This document shows positions 45,438-54,889 of a stretch of DNA of 64,000 nt, in pieces; position 1 is the first letter of the stretch; each line of letters begins with the position of its first letter. The translations under genes and the position numbers were made by a program. Below the pieces are notes generated by a model, which had not been told where the DNA came from, searched no databases, and saw only the letters and a program-made list of their open reading frames with translations. The stretch comes from Spartinivicinus ruber (GTDB lineage Bacteria; Pseudomonadota; Gammaproteobacteria; Pseudomonadales; Zooshikellaceae), in assembly GCF_011009015.1 (NCBI RefSeq), contig NZ_CP048878.1, forward strand, positions 547,501 through 611,500. Reading direction: 5' to 3'.

Positions 45438-46130
45438 ATGAATAGTCATTTTCTATACGATCCTAGTGAGCTACTAAAAGCTATTAAGGACTTCCCTAAG
45501 GGAACTGGCATTTTAGCATTTAGAGATATTCCAAATATTCTTAATCAACACGTAGTGGGTAAAAAAACACTGGATTTTGGCTGTGGAGCAGGCAGAAGTA
45601 GCCGAATCTTAAATGCCCTTGGATATGATGTTTGTGGGGTAGATATTGCGTCTACAATGATCAATTCAGCCAGATTGTTGACTAGTGAAATCCAGTTTAA
45701 AGTTGTAGATCGTCCACTTAACCGGCTACTGACTGAAACTTATGATTTAATTTTTTTATCATTTGTTTTAATGGAAATGACCAAGGCAGCTGATATCGTA
45801 GTAACCCTTCAACAGCTAAAAAAACAACTAAACCCCAATGGGCGAGTCGTAGTAATAACTGCTTCAAATGAAATGTATCTACATGAATGGCTCTCTATGA
45901 AGCCGATGACTAAGAATATTAATTCAGGTTTGCCAGCCGAAATACTATTAAAAGATTATAATACGACAGTTACAGATATTGTGTGGTCTGAGAGTGATTG
46001 TTTTGAGTTTTTTGCTGGAAGTGGCTTTTCATTAATAGAGAAATACTATCCGCTAGGACAAGACAGGGATGATAGGCCCTGGTTAATTGAAACGGAAATT
46101 GCTCCATTTGTAATATGGGTTTTAGCATAG
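45438..46130 (+). CDS. Class I SAM-dependent methyltransferase
   Basis: The 230-residue protein has a Rossmann methyltransferase fold. Motif I is TLDFGCGAGRSSRILNALG (about 43-61). Motif II is YDVCGVDIASTMINSAR, with an Asp contacting SAM ribose. Motif IV is YDLIFLSFVLMEM. The C-terminal half (ETEIAPFVIWVLA) carries no recognised substrate domain, so the methyl acceptor is unknown. The next gene (46115) begins within its last codons, suggesting they are co-translated and work together. Confidence 0.87.
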   Translation: MNSHFLYDPSELLKAIKDFPKGTGILAFRDIPNILNQHVVGKKTLDFGCGAGRSSRILNALGYDVCGVDIASTMINSARLLTSEIQFKVVDRPLNRLLTETYDLIFLSFVLMEMTKAADIVVTLQQLKKQLNPNGRVVVITASNEMYLHEWLSMKPMTKNINSGLPAEILLKDYNTTVTDIVWSESDCFEFFAGSGFSLIEKYYPLGQDRDDRPWLIETEIAPFVIWVLA

Positions 46131-46630
46131 TGAAACTGATTAAGTGGTTGAAGCTATTACTTTGTCACTTCAGATATAGTCATAAATATACAATTGTTGA
46201 TTTCCTTGACGACAGCTTTATTGCCGTTATTCGATGTCTTGATACACGAGTAGTTTTGAGACTTAATATTGAAGAGGTAATAGCCAATAAAGGTATCATC
46301 TCTCATTTGTTACCTGAGCAAGCTTGTTTTGTTGGGATAAAGTATGCCTTTGCTCTTAAATATGGGTTTGTCTGTCAATCAACTGTCAATCATTATACAG
46401 CAGATTCAACCATTTCTTTTGATTGCCATCATAATGTGCAATTTGTACATCCTATATCTAGTAACAATATTGTGCTTCCTGCTGAAGAAATAGCTGCGGC
46501 AAAAGAGTTAATTAACTTGTTTAATCCCGTAGGGGCATACTTGATAGGAGTGGAAGCAGGCAAGCAAAAACTAAATAAACAGTTTTTACCAAATAGTTTT
46601 GCTAATATACCTATCGATAATCTTTTTTAG
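46115..46630 (+). CDS. hypothetical protein coupled to methyltransferase
   Basis: I do not recognise a family. The protein has 171 residues. A hydrophobic/basic N-terminus (MGFSIVKLIKWLKLLLCHFRY) is followed by an alpha/beta body with several Cys/His (FALKYGFVCQSTVNHY...SFDCHHNVQFVH). No strong signal or Walker motif is seen. The ATG at 46115 overlaps the upstream stop by 16 bases; a GTG at 46130, embedded in TAGTG, is an alternative. It probably acts with the methyltransferase gene before it. Confidence 0.6.
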   Translation: MGFSIVKLIKWLKLLLCHFRYSHKYTIVDFLDDSFIAVIRCLDTRVVLRLNIEEVIANKGIISHLLPEQACFVGIKYAFALKYGFVCQSTVNHYTADSTISFDCHHNVQFVHPISSNNIVLPAEEIAAAKELINLFNPVGAYLIGVEAGKQKLNKQFLPNSFANIPIDNLF

Positions 46631-46671
46631 GAATACCCCTAAAAGCATATTTTTTATAAATATTCTTAGAT

Positions 46672-46697
46672 TTTTATCAAAATTTTTTTTGATAAAA
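46672..46697. other. AT-only palindrome upstream of the VUT transporter
   Basis: TTTTATCAAAA (46672-46682) and TTTTGATAAAA (46687-46697) are perfectly complementary with a 4-T loop. It may end the upstream gene or be a weak operator. No riboswitch motif was found in the 5' leader of the 46725 gene. Confidence 0.4.
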
Positions 46698-46724
46698 TAG
46701 CTTGTTACAAACAGAGGAAATATT

Positions 46725-47399
46725 ATGCCCGTAAAGGAATATAAGTTGTTAGTGCCGATATCAATGTTTTTTTATTGTATTGTTATCACAAGCTCAATTG
46801 CTGGGCAAAAAATGCTAGCTGTTGGTGACTTTATTCTTTCATCTGGTAGTTTAATTTTTCCCTTAAGTTATCTCACCACCGTATTAGTCACCGAAATCTA
46901 TGGGTTTCGGTATGCTAAACAAATGATTATTACTGGAGCACTTTGTAATGTGTTTGCTGCTATCTTTCTCTATTCTGTAGTGCATTTAAACAGTGCAGAC
47001 TTTTGGCAAATACGACAGCTAGCTTTTAACCCTGTGATTCAAACAGCTGCCTATATTTTACTAACCAGTACTGTCGCTTATTTACTTTCTGAACTAATAA
47101 ATGCTCATGTTTTAACCAAGTTAAGCCGTCTGGTTAATGGACGTTTTTTCCCCTTAAGGGCTATTGCTTCAACGGCTTGTGCTGCAATAGTTGATACAAC
47201 TGCTATGTTACCAATAATGCTTTATAACACGCCAAATAATGTCATGAAGATATATTTTTGTTTGATTGGCTTGCGCATAAGCTACGAAGTGATTTTGTTG
47301 CCGCTACTGTGGTGGTTATGTGAAAAACTTAAGCGAATTGAGGGGCTTGAAGACGAGCAAGCACAACACAAGTTTTCTAGTGTGACTTTGTTGCAATGA
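46725..47399 (+). CDS. VUT family (YhhQ-like) queuosine precursor transporter
   Basis: This 224-residue inner-membrane protein of the vitamin uptake (VUT/ECF) family is similar to YhhQ, a transporter of queuosine precursors preQ0/preQ1. It has about six membrane segments. Family marks are SAGS-like LSSGSLIFPLSYLTTVLVTEIYGFRYAKQMI (about 38-68) and LVNGRFFPLRAIASTACAAIVDTTAMLPIMLY, the conserved R...D.... block. GAGGAAAT precedes the ATG. No queuosine genes are in the window. Some relatives have other substrates, so the substrate is inferred. Confidence 0.82.
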   Translation: MPVKEYKLLVPISMFFYCIVITSSIAGQKMLAVGDFILSSGSLIFPLSYLTTVLVTEIYGFRYAKQMIITGALCNVFAAIFLYSVVHLNSADFWQIRQLAFNPVIQTAAYILLTSTVAYLLSELINAHVLTKLSRLVNGRFFPLRAIASTACAAIVDTTAMLPIMLYNTPNNVMKIYFCLIGLRISYEVILLPLLWWLCEKLKRIEGLEDEQAQHKFSSVTLLQ

Positions 47400-47402
47400 A
47401 AG

Positions 47403-47422
47403 CCTGGGCACTCTTGCCCAGG
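47403..47422. terminator. Stem-loop after the VUT transporter gene
   Basis: CCTGGGCA and TGCCCAGG form a perfect 8-bp GC-rich stem around CTCT, two bases past the stop. T-rich sequence is poor on the plus strand and TTTC follows on the minus strand, so it may end the RM island on the minus side. Confidence 0.55.
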
Positions 47423-47444
47423 GCAAATATTAAACGGCTTATGT

Positions 47445-47618
47445 TTACTCCTGTAATGCGACAGCCCAAACCTGTTTTAGAGGTAATTCCGCCTTAATTT
47501 CCTTGTCTAATTTATCGTAATTAGCAAATAATTGATCGATTAAATCTTGTTGGCTCCACAGCTTTAGGCGAAAAAAGCTATTGGCAAGCTCTTTTGATAC
47601 GCTACTTTTGAATCCCAT
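47445..47618 (-). CDS. 57-aa ORF at the end of the RM island, possible nuclease remnant
   Basis: A 57-residue frame starts at the ATG at 47618, inside the last codons of the YgjP-type gene (ATG-GGA shared with its Asn-Gly codons), and ends at 47445. The peptide (KELANSFFRLKLWSQQDLIDQLF, then KAELPLKQVW) resembles the C-terminal tail of Mrr-type or type I/IV restriction proteins that end in ELPLKR.W. It may be a remnant of such a gene or a small partner of the island. Evidence is thin: no clear Shine-Dalgarno, only a 17-base overlap. Confidence 0.35.
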   Translation of the reverse strand: MGFKSSVSKELANSFFRLKLWSQQDLIDQLFANYDKLDKEIKAELPLKQVWAVALQE

Positions 47619-48384
47619 TAAGAAAACTAGCTGCCATGCTATCCAATCTGGATTTTACTTTTTCCCAGCTAGGCATTACTTGTTTCATTAAGCGGTAAAA
47701 CTGTTCGCTGTGATTATGTTCTGCAATATGGCAGAGTTCATGAAGAATGACATAATCGATACATTCGCACGGGGCTTTAACCAGATGGGGGTTGAGGGTT
47801 AAGCGGCCATTAGGAGAGCAACTACCCCATTGGGTTTTCATGGTACGAAGGTGTAATGGAGGCTGCTCAGTTACCCATAGGGTTTGGTTTATAACTGCGT
47901 CAAGGCGTTTAGCAAATATTTCTTTGGCTCGGGACTTGTACCAACTTTCAATTAAAGCCTGAACCTTTTTAGGGTTTCGCTTTTGTACGGTAACTTCAAG
48001 CTTGCCTCTAAATAGCTTGACGTTCGGAGCTACTTCAGGTGATTCTAGTACTTTAAGCATGTATTGCTTGCCCAAATAATAATAACTTTCGCCACTGATA
48101 TATTGCCTGGGGGTGATATGGGTTAACTGTTCACGGAAGTTTCGTAATTGTTGATAAATCCAGCGGGCTCGCTTTTTCACGGCCTCTAATACTTCTGCGT
48201 CACTTGCGGTAGATGGGGCATGAGCACATACCCGGCAGTCTGGGTACACTTTAATAAGCACTCGTTGTATTGAGTTAACTCGGTTTGTTCGCTCAAAAGT
48301 AATACACTCATCGCCATAGTAAAACGCTAACATTCGGTTTGTTAGCGTAGTAGTGGTCTTGTTATGCTCAATAAATGTACTCAT
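47602..48384 (-). CDS. YgjP/SprT-like metallopeptidase family protein
   Basis: The protein has about 260 residues of the YgjP (DUF45, M48-like) family. It contains the zinc motif HELCHIAEHNHSEQFYRLM (His-Glu-x-x-His with a third His) near residue 215. Upstream is QWGSCSPNGRLTLNPHLVKAP, characteristic of the family. These proteins are often encoded beside type I restriction genes, as here, but their role is unclear; proteolysis of the restriction enzyme is only a hypothesis. The ATG at 48384, 21 bases after the hsdR stop, was chosen over an upstream GTG at 48447 that would overlap hsdR. Confidence 0.85.
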   Translation of the reverse strand: MSTFIEHNKTTTTLTNRMLAFYYGDECITFERTNRVNSIQRVLIKVYPDCRVCAHAPSTASDAEVLEAVKKRARWIYQQLRNFREQLTHITPRQYISGESYYYLGKQYMLKVLESPEVAPNVKLFRGKLEVTVQKRNPKKVQALIESWYKSRAKEIFAKRLDAVINQTLWVTEQPPLHLRTMKTQWGSCSPNGRLTLNPHLVKAPCECIDYVILHELCHIAEHNHSEQFYRLMKQVMPSWEKVKSRLDSMAASFLNGIQK

Positions 48385-48404
48385 TCTAGCTAGTAGTGAA
48401 GAAT

Positions 48405-51400
48405 CTAAGTGTCTGATATACCTACACGGGTAATTTGTACCACCCACTCTACTATAGCCTTCGCTTGGTCCATACCGCTACCGATAGTTTTGCATTCTTT
48501 AAATAATATAGGTAACAATTGTTTACGAATAGCTGCTTCTATATTTTGTGGATTAATGGAATTTTCTGCAACAGCCTTTTCAACCAGTGTTTCTATTTTA
48601 AATGCTAAATCAATCCAAGCCTTTTGCTCATCTTCATTAAATACAGAAAAAGCTGCTGGTAATACTTTCTTAAACACACCAAAATATTTTTGTGCATGTA
48701 TATTTCCTGACAGAGCCTTGGGTATATCATCCAGTTGACGGGCGCTGGCTTTTGTTTCAAGTTCATGAAAAATTAAATACTGCTTGAGTGGGTGGTTAAA
48801 TTGCTGCTCAGCCTCTTCAATAGCCTTGCGTAGTAGCTTTGAGAAAGCTTCCTGAGCATAAGGATCATCACGTAAATCCTGCTCAATCATTTTTGTTACT
48901 CGGGTTTTTATGATATCTGTTTCATTACGGGTTTTTTCTTCACTCCATTGTTCGGGTTTTTGTTGCTGACCCATTTTGTTTACCGCATAAACACCATCTG
49001 GTTCTTTTATTTCTACACCTACTACATGCTTATCTAACAGCTTTTTCACTTGGCTCACATATTCATCATAGTTAACGGTTTCGCCAGCATCTCGTTTGGC
49101 TACTTGGCGTAAATTAGACAGTTGTTTAACTGTTTCTTTATAGTGGCGGCGATCTTCATCGCTGAAGCTTTTATCTTCATAAAATGTAGCGGATTGTAAT
49201 GCCACTTTCAGGCAGCTGGAAAATTCGGCAAGTGCTTCATAAAAGTCATCTCGCACTTTTAAATTGGCATCGACTAGCTCGCCGTCTTTTTCAACAATCT
49301 TTGGGATCAATACCTGCCGTAATTGTTCAATTTGACTTTTATTTTTAACGCCACTAAAAATACTCCACAGTCTTTTATACAGCTGGGGTAAACGCTTATA
49401 CTCAGTGTTCATTTGATTATAGAGGCCGGCAATGTCATTAATGTCATAGCCTCCTTGGGTTCTAGATGCTAAGTCCTGGTATTTTTGGATAGTGGTATCA
49501 AGCTCAGCTAAAATACCACGGTAGTCAATTAATAAGCCAAACTTCTTGTGTGGGTGTAAACGATTCACTCGGGCAATTGCCTGGATGAGGTTGTGCTCTT
49601 TAAGTGGTTTATCAATATAAAGCACCGTGTTTTTTGGCTCATCAAAACCGGTGAGTAGCTTGTCCACGACAATCAACAGTTTAAGCTTGTCGTCTTTATT
49701 AAAGCGGTCGATCACTTGTCTGGTGTAGGCTTGTTCTTCCTGGTTACCTACATTCTCTTTCCACCATTGTGTTACTTCTGGAATTGAAGCTTCATCAACC
49801 GTCGTGTTGCCTTCACGGGTATCAGGTGGGCTCATAACCACTGCGCTTTCAAATAACCCTGCCTCATCTAAATACTGTTTATATTTAATAGCTGATTCTT
49901 TACTGTCGCAAGCTAGTTGGCCTTTTAACCCATCATCAATATTTTTGACAAAGTGATTGGCAATATCCAGTGCGATTAAGCGAAGCCTGTCTTCTGATTG
50001 ATAGACTTGACCTTTTTTAGCAAACTTTTGTTTTAAGTCAGTTTTTTGTTCACTAGTCAGCCCTTCGGTGATACGGTCAAACCAGCTGTCGATTGCTCGT
50101 TCATTAACATCTAAATCAGGGATACGTTCTTCATAAAGCAAAGGTGTGACCGCCTGATCTTCCACTGCGCGTTGCATAGTGTAAGCGTGGATGATGGGGC
50201 CAAATTTGTTGGTCGTTTTGTCTTCTTTTAATAGTGGTGTGCCTGTAAATGCAACAAATGCTGCGTTTGGTAATGCCTGCTTCATCTTCATATGGTTTCC
50301 GCCGCCTTGACTGCGGTGTCCTTCATCAATCAGCACAATAATATCGGCGCTATTATTTTTACAAGCCGGTAGCTGAGTGGCGCTATTAAACTTTTGAATT
50401 AATGAAAAAATAATACGCTCATTGCCTTGGCCAATTTGTTCTGCCAGGCGTTGTCCTGATGTAGCCATGGCAGCAGCTTTATCTTTTTTTGCAGCCAGCT
50501 CGCCACTGGACATAAAAGTGCTGCTGAGTTGATTCTCCAAGTCTATCCGATCGGTTACCACCACGATGCGACATTGTTTGAGTGAATCATGTAATATTAA
50601 TGCTTTACTTAAAAACACCATGGTGAAGGACTTGCCTGATCCTGTGGTATGCCAAATTACACCACCTTCGCGGCCACCTTTATTATTGTGAGTGCTAATG
50701 CGTTCAATTAAGCGCTTAATTCCAAATACCTGTTGATAACGGGCGACTATTTTCCCGGCTTTTTTATCAAACAAGGTAAAGAAGCGCGTCATGTCTAGTA
50801 ATCGCTTAGGTGTTAATAAACTGATGAGTAATTTATCCTGCCCTGTTACGATCAGTTCGCCGCTAGCAATGAGTGTTTCATACCAATCTGAGTCTTTCGC
50901 TGGTCGATGAGTAAAAATAGCCGATTTTTGTTCTGTAGAAAGTCTTTGGTTTTTCAAACCTGTCATTTCAGTTTCACTGATATCTTCTTCACGCCAGGTT
51001 GCCCAAAATTTTGCCGGTGTACGACAGGTGCCGTAACGTCCGTCAGTACCATTAATTGATAGTAATAATTGGCTATAGGCAAATAGTTGTGGAACTTCAT
51101 CGTTGCGCTGATTACGCAGGCATTGAGAAATCCCTTCTTCAACTGTTGGGCCTTTTTTGGCCTGGCTATCTGGGCGTTTCGCTTCAATGACGACAAAAGG
51201 AATGCCATTAACAAAGCATACAATATCAGGTCGGCGACTTTCTATGCCATTACTGCGTAACACAGTGAATTCTTCAGTAAAGAGAAAGCTGTTGTTTTCA
51301 GTATTATGCCAATCAATCAAGGGGATGGTGGGGTTGGCTTTTTTGCCCTCAATAAACTCTGTAACTGAAATACCGTAGAGTAAATGGTTGTAGAGCTTTT

Positions 51401-51683
51401 CATTAGCTGCTGCTAAGCCTTCGTTAAGCGCTGGACTGGCAATTATGCCAATAATATTGTCGATTGCTTTATCGCTTAACCTGTGGCTTTTGCCATTAAA
51501 CGGGAAGCTGCGCTTTTGTAACTCTTGTTTGAGAACACTTTTTAACAGTACATCAATGGTATTATTATTACGAATTTTTAGTGCCTGCTCTGGGGGTAAA
51601 AATGTCCAGCCAAGTTTGCTTAGCAATGTTAAAGCAGGGATTTTGGCACTGTATTCTTCTTGAAATTTTGGGCCGACTTGCAT
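48405..51683 (-). CDS. hsdR: Type I restriction enzyme R subunit (HsdR)
   Basis: This 1092-residue motor/endonuclease subunit cuts foreign DNA after translocation. The N-terminal nuclease domain has RPDIVCFVNGIPFVVIEAKRP (about 151-171; PD-D/EXK with Asp153, Glu167, Lys169). The SF2 translocase has Walker A in TTGSGKSFT (about 346-354), a DEGH box in IVLIDEGHRSQGGG, FTGTPLLKED and the later ARVNRLHPHKKFGLLIDY (motif VI). A C-terminal helical region follows. Size is normal for HsdR. It follows the broken AlbA_2 gene with a 77-base gap and is the fifth gene of the hsd island. Confidence 0.96.
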   Translation of the reverse strand: MQVGPKFQEEYSAKIPALTLLSKLGWTFLPPEQALKIRNNNTIDVLLKSVLKQELQKRSFPFNGKSHRLSDKAIDNIIGIIASPALNEGLAAANEKLYNHLLYGISVTEFIEGKKANPTIPLIDWHNTENNSFLFTEEFTVLRSNGIESRRPDIVCFVNGIPFVVIEAKRPDSQAKKGPTVEEGISQCLRNQRNDEVPQLFAYSQLLLSINGTDGRYGTCRTPAKFWATWREEDISETEMTGLKNQRLSTEQKSAIFTHRPAKDSDWYETLIASGELIVTGQDKLLISLLTPKRLLDMTRFFTLFDKKAGKIVARYQQVFGIKRLIERISTHNNKGGREGGVIWHTTGSGKSFTMVFLSKALILHDSLKQCRIVVVTDRIDLENQLSSTFMSSGELAAKKDKAAAMATSGQRLAEQIGQGNERIIFSLIQKFNSATQLPACKNNSADIIVLIDEGHRSQGGGNHMKMKQALPNAAFVAFTGTPLLKEDKTTNKFGPIIHAYTMQRAVEDQAVTPLLYEERIPDLDVNERAIDSWFDRITEGLTSEQKTDLKQKFAKKGQVYQSEDRLRLIALDIANHFVKNIDDGLKGQLACDSKESAIKYKQYLDEAGLFESAVVMSPPDTREGNTTVDEASIPEVTQWWKENVGNQEEQAYTRQVIDRFNKDDKLKLLIVVDKLLTGFDEPKNTVLYIDKPLKEHNLIQAIARVNRLHPHKKFGLLIDYRGILAELDTTIQKYQDLASRTQGGYDINDIAGLYNQMNTEYKRLPQLYKRLWSIFSGVKNKSQIEQLRQVLIPKIVEKDGELVDANLKVRDDFYEALAEFSSCLKVALQSATFYEDKSFSDEDRRHYKETVKQLSNLRQVAKRDAGETVNYDEYVSQVKKLLDKHVVGVEIKEPDGVYAVNKMGQQQKPEQWSEEKTRNETDIIKTRVTKMIEQDLRDDPYAQEAFSKLLRKAIEEAEQQFNHPLKQYLIFHELETKASARQLDDIPKALSGNIHAQKYFGVFKKVLPAAFSVFNEDEQKAWIDLAFKIETLVEKAVAENSINPQNIEAAIRKQLLPILFKECKTIGSGMDQAKAIVEWVVQITRVGISDT

Positions 51684-51760
51684 GGTAAGTCCTTGTTTTA
51701 TACAGCTACTGATTTATATTTAATTCAGTTAAGGCTTCAATTCAATAATAAGTTACAAAT

Positions 51761-53614
51761 TTAAATGGGGTGATCCTTGAGCCACTCTTTCCCTTTAGCT
51801 GTAATCTGATACGCCTGTTCTGGGTGTTTGATTACATCCGGATAAAGGTAGTTAATCAGCCCTTCTTTTCGTAATGGGGTTAAATGACTGGTTTTAAGCC
51901 AATTAACCTGTTTACCTAAATAATTAGCCAGTTGCTCGGCACTCTGTGGGCCCAAGGAACATAATTCTAAAATGACTGGCCAAAGTTTATTTTTTCGTGC
52001 TTTAGGGCCAAGTTGGCTGATGGCATTTTGTAGTGATTTAGATAGCTCACTTGTATTTGCTTCGAGCTCACTTGTATTTGCTTCGCGCTCACTTGTATTT
52101 GTATCAACTGATACGTTGCTAGACAGTTGGTAATAGGTTGAAGGCCCTGCACCTGCTTTATCAAGAAGTGCTAGTTGGTGACTTAAACGACGAAGTACTT
52201 GGCTTGCAGATAAGGTGTCCAAACCACTTATTGAACGGAAGGTAGCATTATCAATCGCCCCTGTTTCCTTCGCCAGCACCAGTGCTTTTGCTTCTACATC
52301 GGCTAGTTGCAAGGATGAAAATTGCTTTAACCATTCCAGCTGTTCTGCATCCATTAACTGGTGCAATAAATAGGTGGCGGTAAATTGGTTTTCAAGTTGG
52401 TGATTGGTAAAAACGGGCACAGTAAGCCCTGCTTCAGTTAATAAGCGGCGCATGGTGCGAATGCCAGTGCCTTTGGTTTCGGCAAAGTCTAGGTCATATA
52501 ATACGGCGGCTAAAATCGGGTTGCGGAGTTGCGAGCCCATTTCACCCAGCATGATTTCTGGCTTTAAAGAGTAACCCGCATTGCGAATTTCCAGCCGGTT
52601 ACTGTAACGCACCACCAGCGTTGGTTGATTTACTTGGTAGTCACGATGCATAAGTGAATTGACTACAGCCTCTCGAACCACCTTGTGGGGAAGTAATGGT
52701 TGGTCTGCCCGTTGCGTTTCGCCTTCTTTTAAAATGAAGTGGCGAGGCATATCATCCAAAATAGTGGCTTCTAACCGGGAAATTAGCCGAATAATCGGTT
52801 CTCGAAAGTCTTGGGTTGTTGCAAAGCGCTGTCTTGGGTCTTCTACCCATTGGGTGCCTTGAATACGCACATAATCCACCCTGACGACAGGCAGTAAACG
52901 GCGTAGAGAGAGTGGTTTAGCCAGTAGCAATAACCCGGCTACATTGGGTATATAATTGCCATTACGTTTTTCTACCAGCCTTAATGCACGCAGCATTTCC
53001 TCATCAGAGGCTTGCAGTTCTTCTGCTTGGGGACGTACTCGGGAGCGTAGTTGCCGGTAAAGCTCAATGGCAGTAGGGTCTAAGTCATCCCATTCTGCAT
53101 CAGGTAATATGACCTGCTCAAAACTCATCCCAGATTTAGCCAGTAGTAATGGCGCTAATTATTGTTGAGAGCATTCATAGTCGCTATTTAAGCCTCGGCG
53201 CCAAACCCCCGTTTTACGCTTGTTTTTACTGCCATACTTGCTAATAAAAGCACAAGGTTTGGCAGCTGGGTCTAGCTCAGGTACAAAAACACCAATCACC
53301 AGTTTTCCTTCAATAGTGGTATGCTGGCTTTGGACTGGTATAGTACTATCAAACTGGGTACGACAGTTGCCCTGTAATTCGTTTAGTAATTTATCGGTGT
53401 CAGTAACACCTGTTACCCAATAATTGTCGTGTGTTTCATCTGGCTCTGAAATACCCAGTAATAAAAAGCCACCGCCCAAGCCAGGCTCATTGGCGAATGC
53501 ACAAACCGTTTGCATAATAGAGTCGCCAATATGCGTGGCGCGTTTCGCCTCGATGCGAGGGTGTTCATCCAGCGCTAATAATTCTTGATAAACCTCCTCC
53601 ACCGACCAATCCAT
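51761..53614 (-). pseudogene. AlbA_2/Schlafen-type ATP-binding protein, split by in-frame TAA
   Basis: Two frames in the same phase belong to one protein of about 617 codons. The first (53614-53159) is an AlbA_2/Schlafen domain (DEHPRIEAKRA..., GGGFLLLGISEPDE, RRGLNSDYECSQQ). A TAA at 53161-53159 interrupts it, then LAPLLLAKSGMSFEQVILPDAEWDDLD resumes in frame. The second half (ATG 53128) is an ATP-binding HTH part (LLPHKVVREAVVNSLMHRDYQ; LEIRNAGYSL; ETKGTGIRTMRRLL) with a tandem NTSE-rich linker and a C-terminal winged helix. Intact relatives are continuous here, so the TAA looks like a nonsense mutation. Such proteins are common in type I RM loci. The start ATG abuts the hsdS stop (TAAATG). 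Confidence 0.8.
52045..52107. repeat. 21-bp tandem repeat, three copies, inside the AlbA_2 gene
   Basis: GCTCACTTGTATTTGCTTCG recurs at 52045, 52066 and 52087 with a 21-base period; the third copy is diverged at its end. It encodes a 7-residue repeat (NTSELEA-like) in the linker before the C-terminal domain, so copy number changes would keep the frame. Confidence 0.85.
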
Positions 53615-54832
53615 TTAAGCAACCTTCAACTCGTCAACGTTAACTCGGCGTTTACCGGTTAGTAATTGTTGCATTAAGGCTTTTTTCTCTTGCTTTAAGC
53701 AATCGAGCTTTTGTTGTAGAGTTTCAATTTCTTTGTCAGCGGTTGAGAGTATGCTGGCGATTTTTTGTTGTTCTGGTAACGGTGGTAGTGATAGCCTTAT
53801 TTTGGATAATGTACCTAGATAGACTCCAGCTTGTGCAGTTGAATTAGACTTTCGTTGAAGAAGCTTTTGAAAAAAGAGTGAGCTAAAAATTTGTTTAACG
53901 AAACTTGTACAATACTTATCTTTAAACCTCAAAATAGCGACACTCCTTTGTAAAGTAAATTGTCTAGTGGTATTCACAATAGCAGTTCTACCTAATGTTC
54001 CAACAACTGTTAGTAATAGGTCACCCATCTGGATTTGATATTTTGAATGAATCTTTTTAAAATCTTCCTCTGATATTAGAGGTGCATCTTCAAAATTTAA
54101 TTTGTGAGATTTTGTTATATTGACTGCCGACAACATGGGAATGCCTTGCTCATATCTTTGGTGTGTACTATGAGTACCGTCTTTAAGCAGGGTAGTTATG
54201 TTCTTTATCTCTTCCTCTTTCCACTCCCCACTAAACCCAGGCAAACGCTTTTTACCTGTCAACAACTGCTGCATTAATGCTTTTTTCTGTTGCTTACTAT
54301 TAGCCAGTAGTTGCTCTGTGGTGGTAATGGCTTTATCCCAGGTGGATAGGATTTTGGCGATTTTTTTTTGTTCGGGTAGGGGGGGAGTTTTAATTAAAAG
54401 TGGCTTTAATACTTGCAGGTTTATATTTTTTTGGGCATTTTGAGTAGCTTGGGAGTCTAATTCATGTTTTCTAGTTTCAAGTACTTTGTTTAACCAGTAG
54501 GTATTAGCCATATTAGAAAATGGTTGAATAGCTACGACACTATCAGGACAAGCTACGTCAAATGTAGTTATGGCTGTATCACCAATGTTGGCTGCAATTG
54601 TTATAAGTATCGTGTTTTTTGAAAATAGCTTGCTAACCTTCAAGCCTTCTTCATTTAAAGTTTGACTGAAGTTTTGTAAGTATGTACCAGTAGAAGAAAT
54701 ATCACCTGTTTGCACAAAGGGTATTTCACCACCGTAATACTTTGGATCATTTCTTGGTCTAGCTGAAAATTTTCCCCGTTCGACTAATGCTAACTTTTCA
54801 AGAGGCAATACATCCCAGTCATTAGGCATCAT
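53615..54832 (-). CDS. hsdS: Type I restriction enzyme specificity subunit (HsdS)
   Basis: The 405-residue subunit has two target-recognition domains (about 1-165 and 200-360), each followed by a conserved coiled-coil repeat. The first is PLPEQKKIAKILSTWDKAITTTEQ... and the second PLPEQQKIASILSTADKEIETLQQ...; both end in KKALMQQLLTGK. The two domains read the two halves of a bipartite DNA target. AGGAG lies upstream of the first of two ATGs. Its stop is immediately followed by the AlbA_2 start. Confidence 0.95.
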   Translation of the reverse strand: MMPNDWDVLPLEKLALVERGKFSARPRNDPKYYGGEIPFVQTGDISSTGTYLQNFSQTLNEEGLKVSKLFSKNTILITIAANIGDTAITTFDVACPDSVVAIQPFSNMANTYWLNKVLETRKHELDSQATQNAQKNINLQVLKPLLIKTPPLPEQKKIAKILSTWDKAITTTEQLLANSKQQKKALMQQLLTGKKRLPGFSGEWKEEEIKNITTLLKDGTHSTHQRYEQGIPMLSAVNITKSHKLNFEDAPLISEEDFKKIHSKYQIQMGDLLLTVVGTLGRTAIVNTTRQFTLQRSVAILRFKDKYCTSFVKQIFSSLFFQKLLQRKSNSTAQAGVYLGTLSKIRLSLPPLPEQQKIASILSTADKEIETLQQKLDCLKQEKKALMQQLLTGKRRVNVDELKVA

Positions 54833-54889
54833 TTTTTATTGTCTCCTGCACATCGTATCCCAAACCTGGCCATTAACTCTATAATTTGC

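Noticed and set aside
46630-46724. preQ1 riboswitch upstream of the VUT transporter
   Set aside because: No preQ1-I or -II core sequence was found in the leader; only an AT palindrome is present.
52045-52107. CRISPR-like repeat
   Set aside because: The three units are contiguous with no spacers and are in coding sequence.
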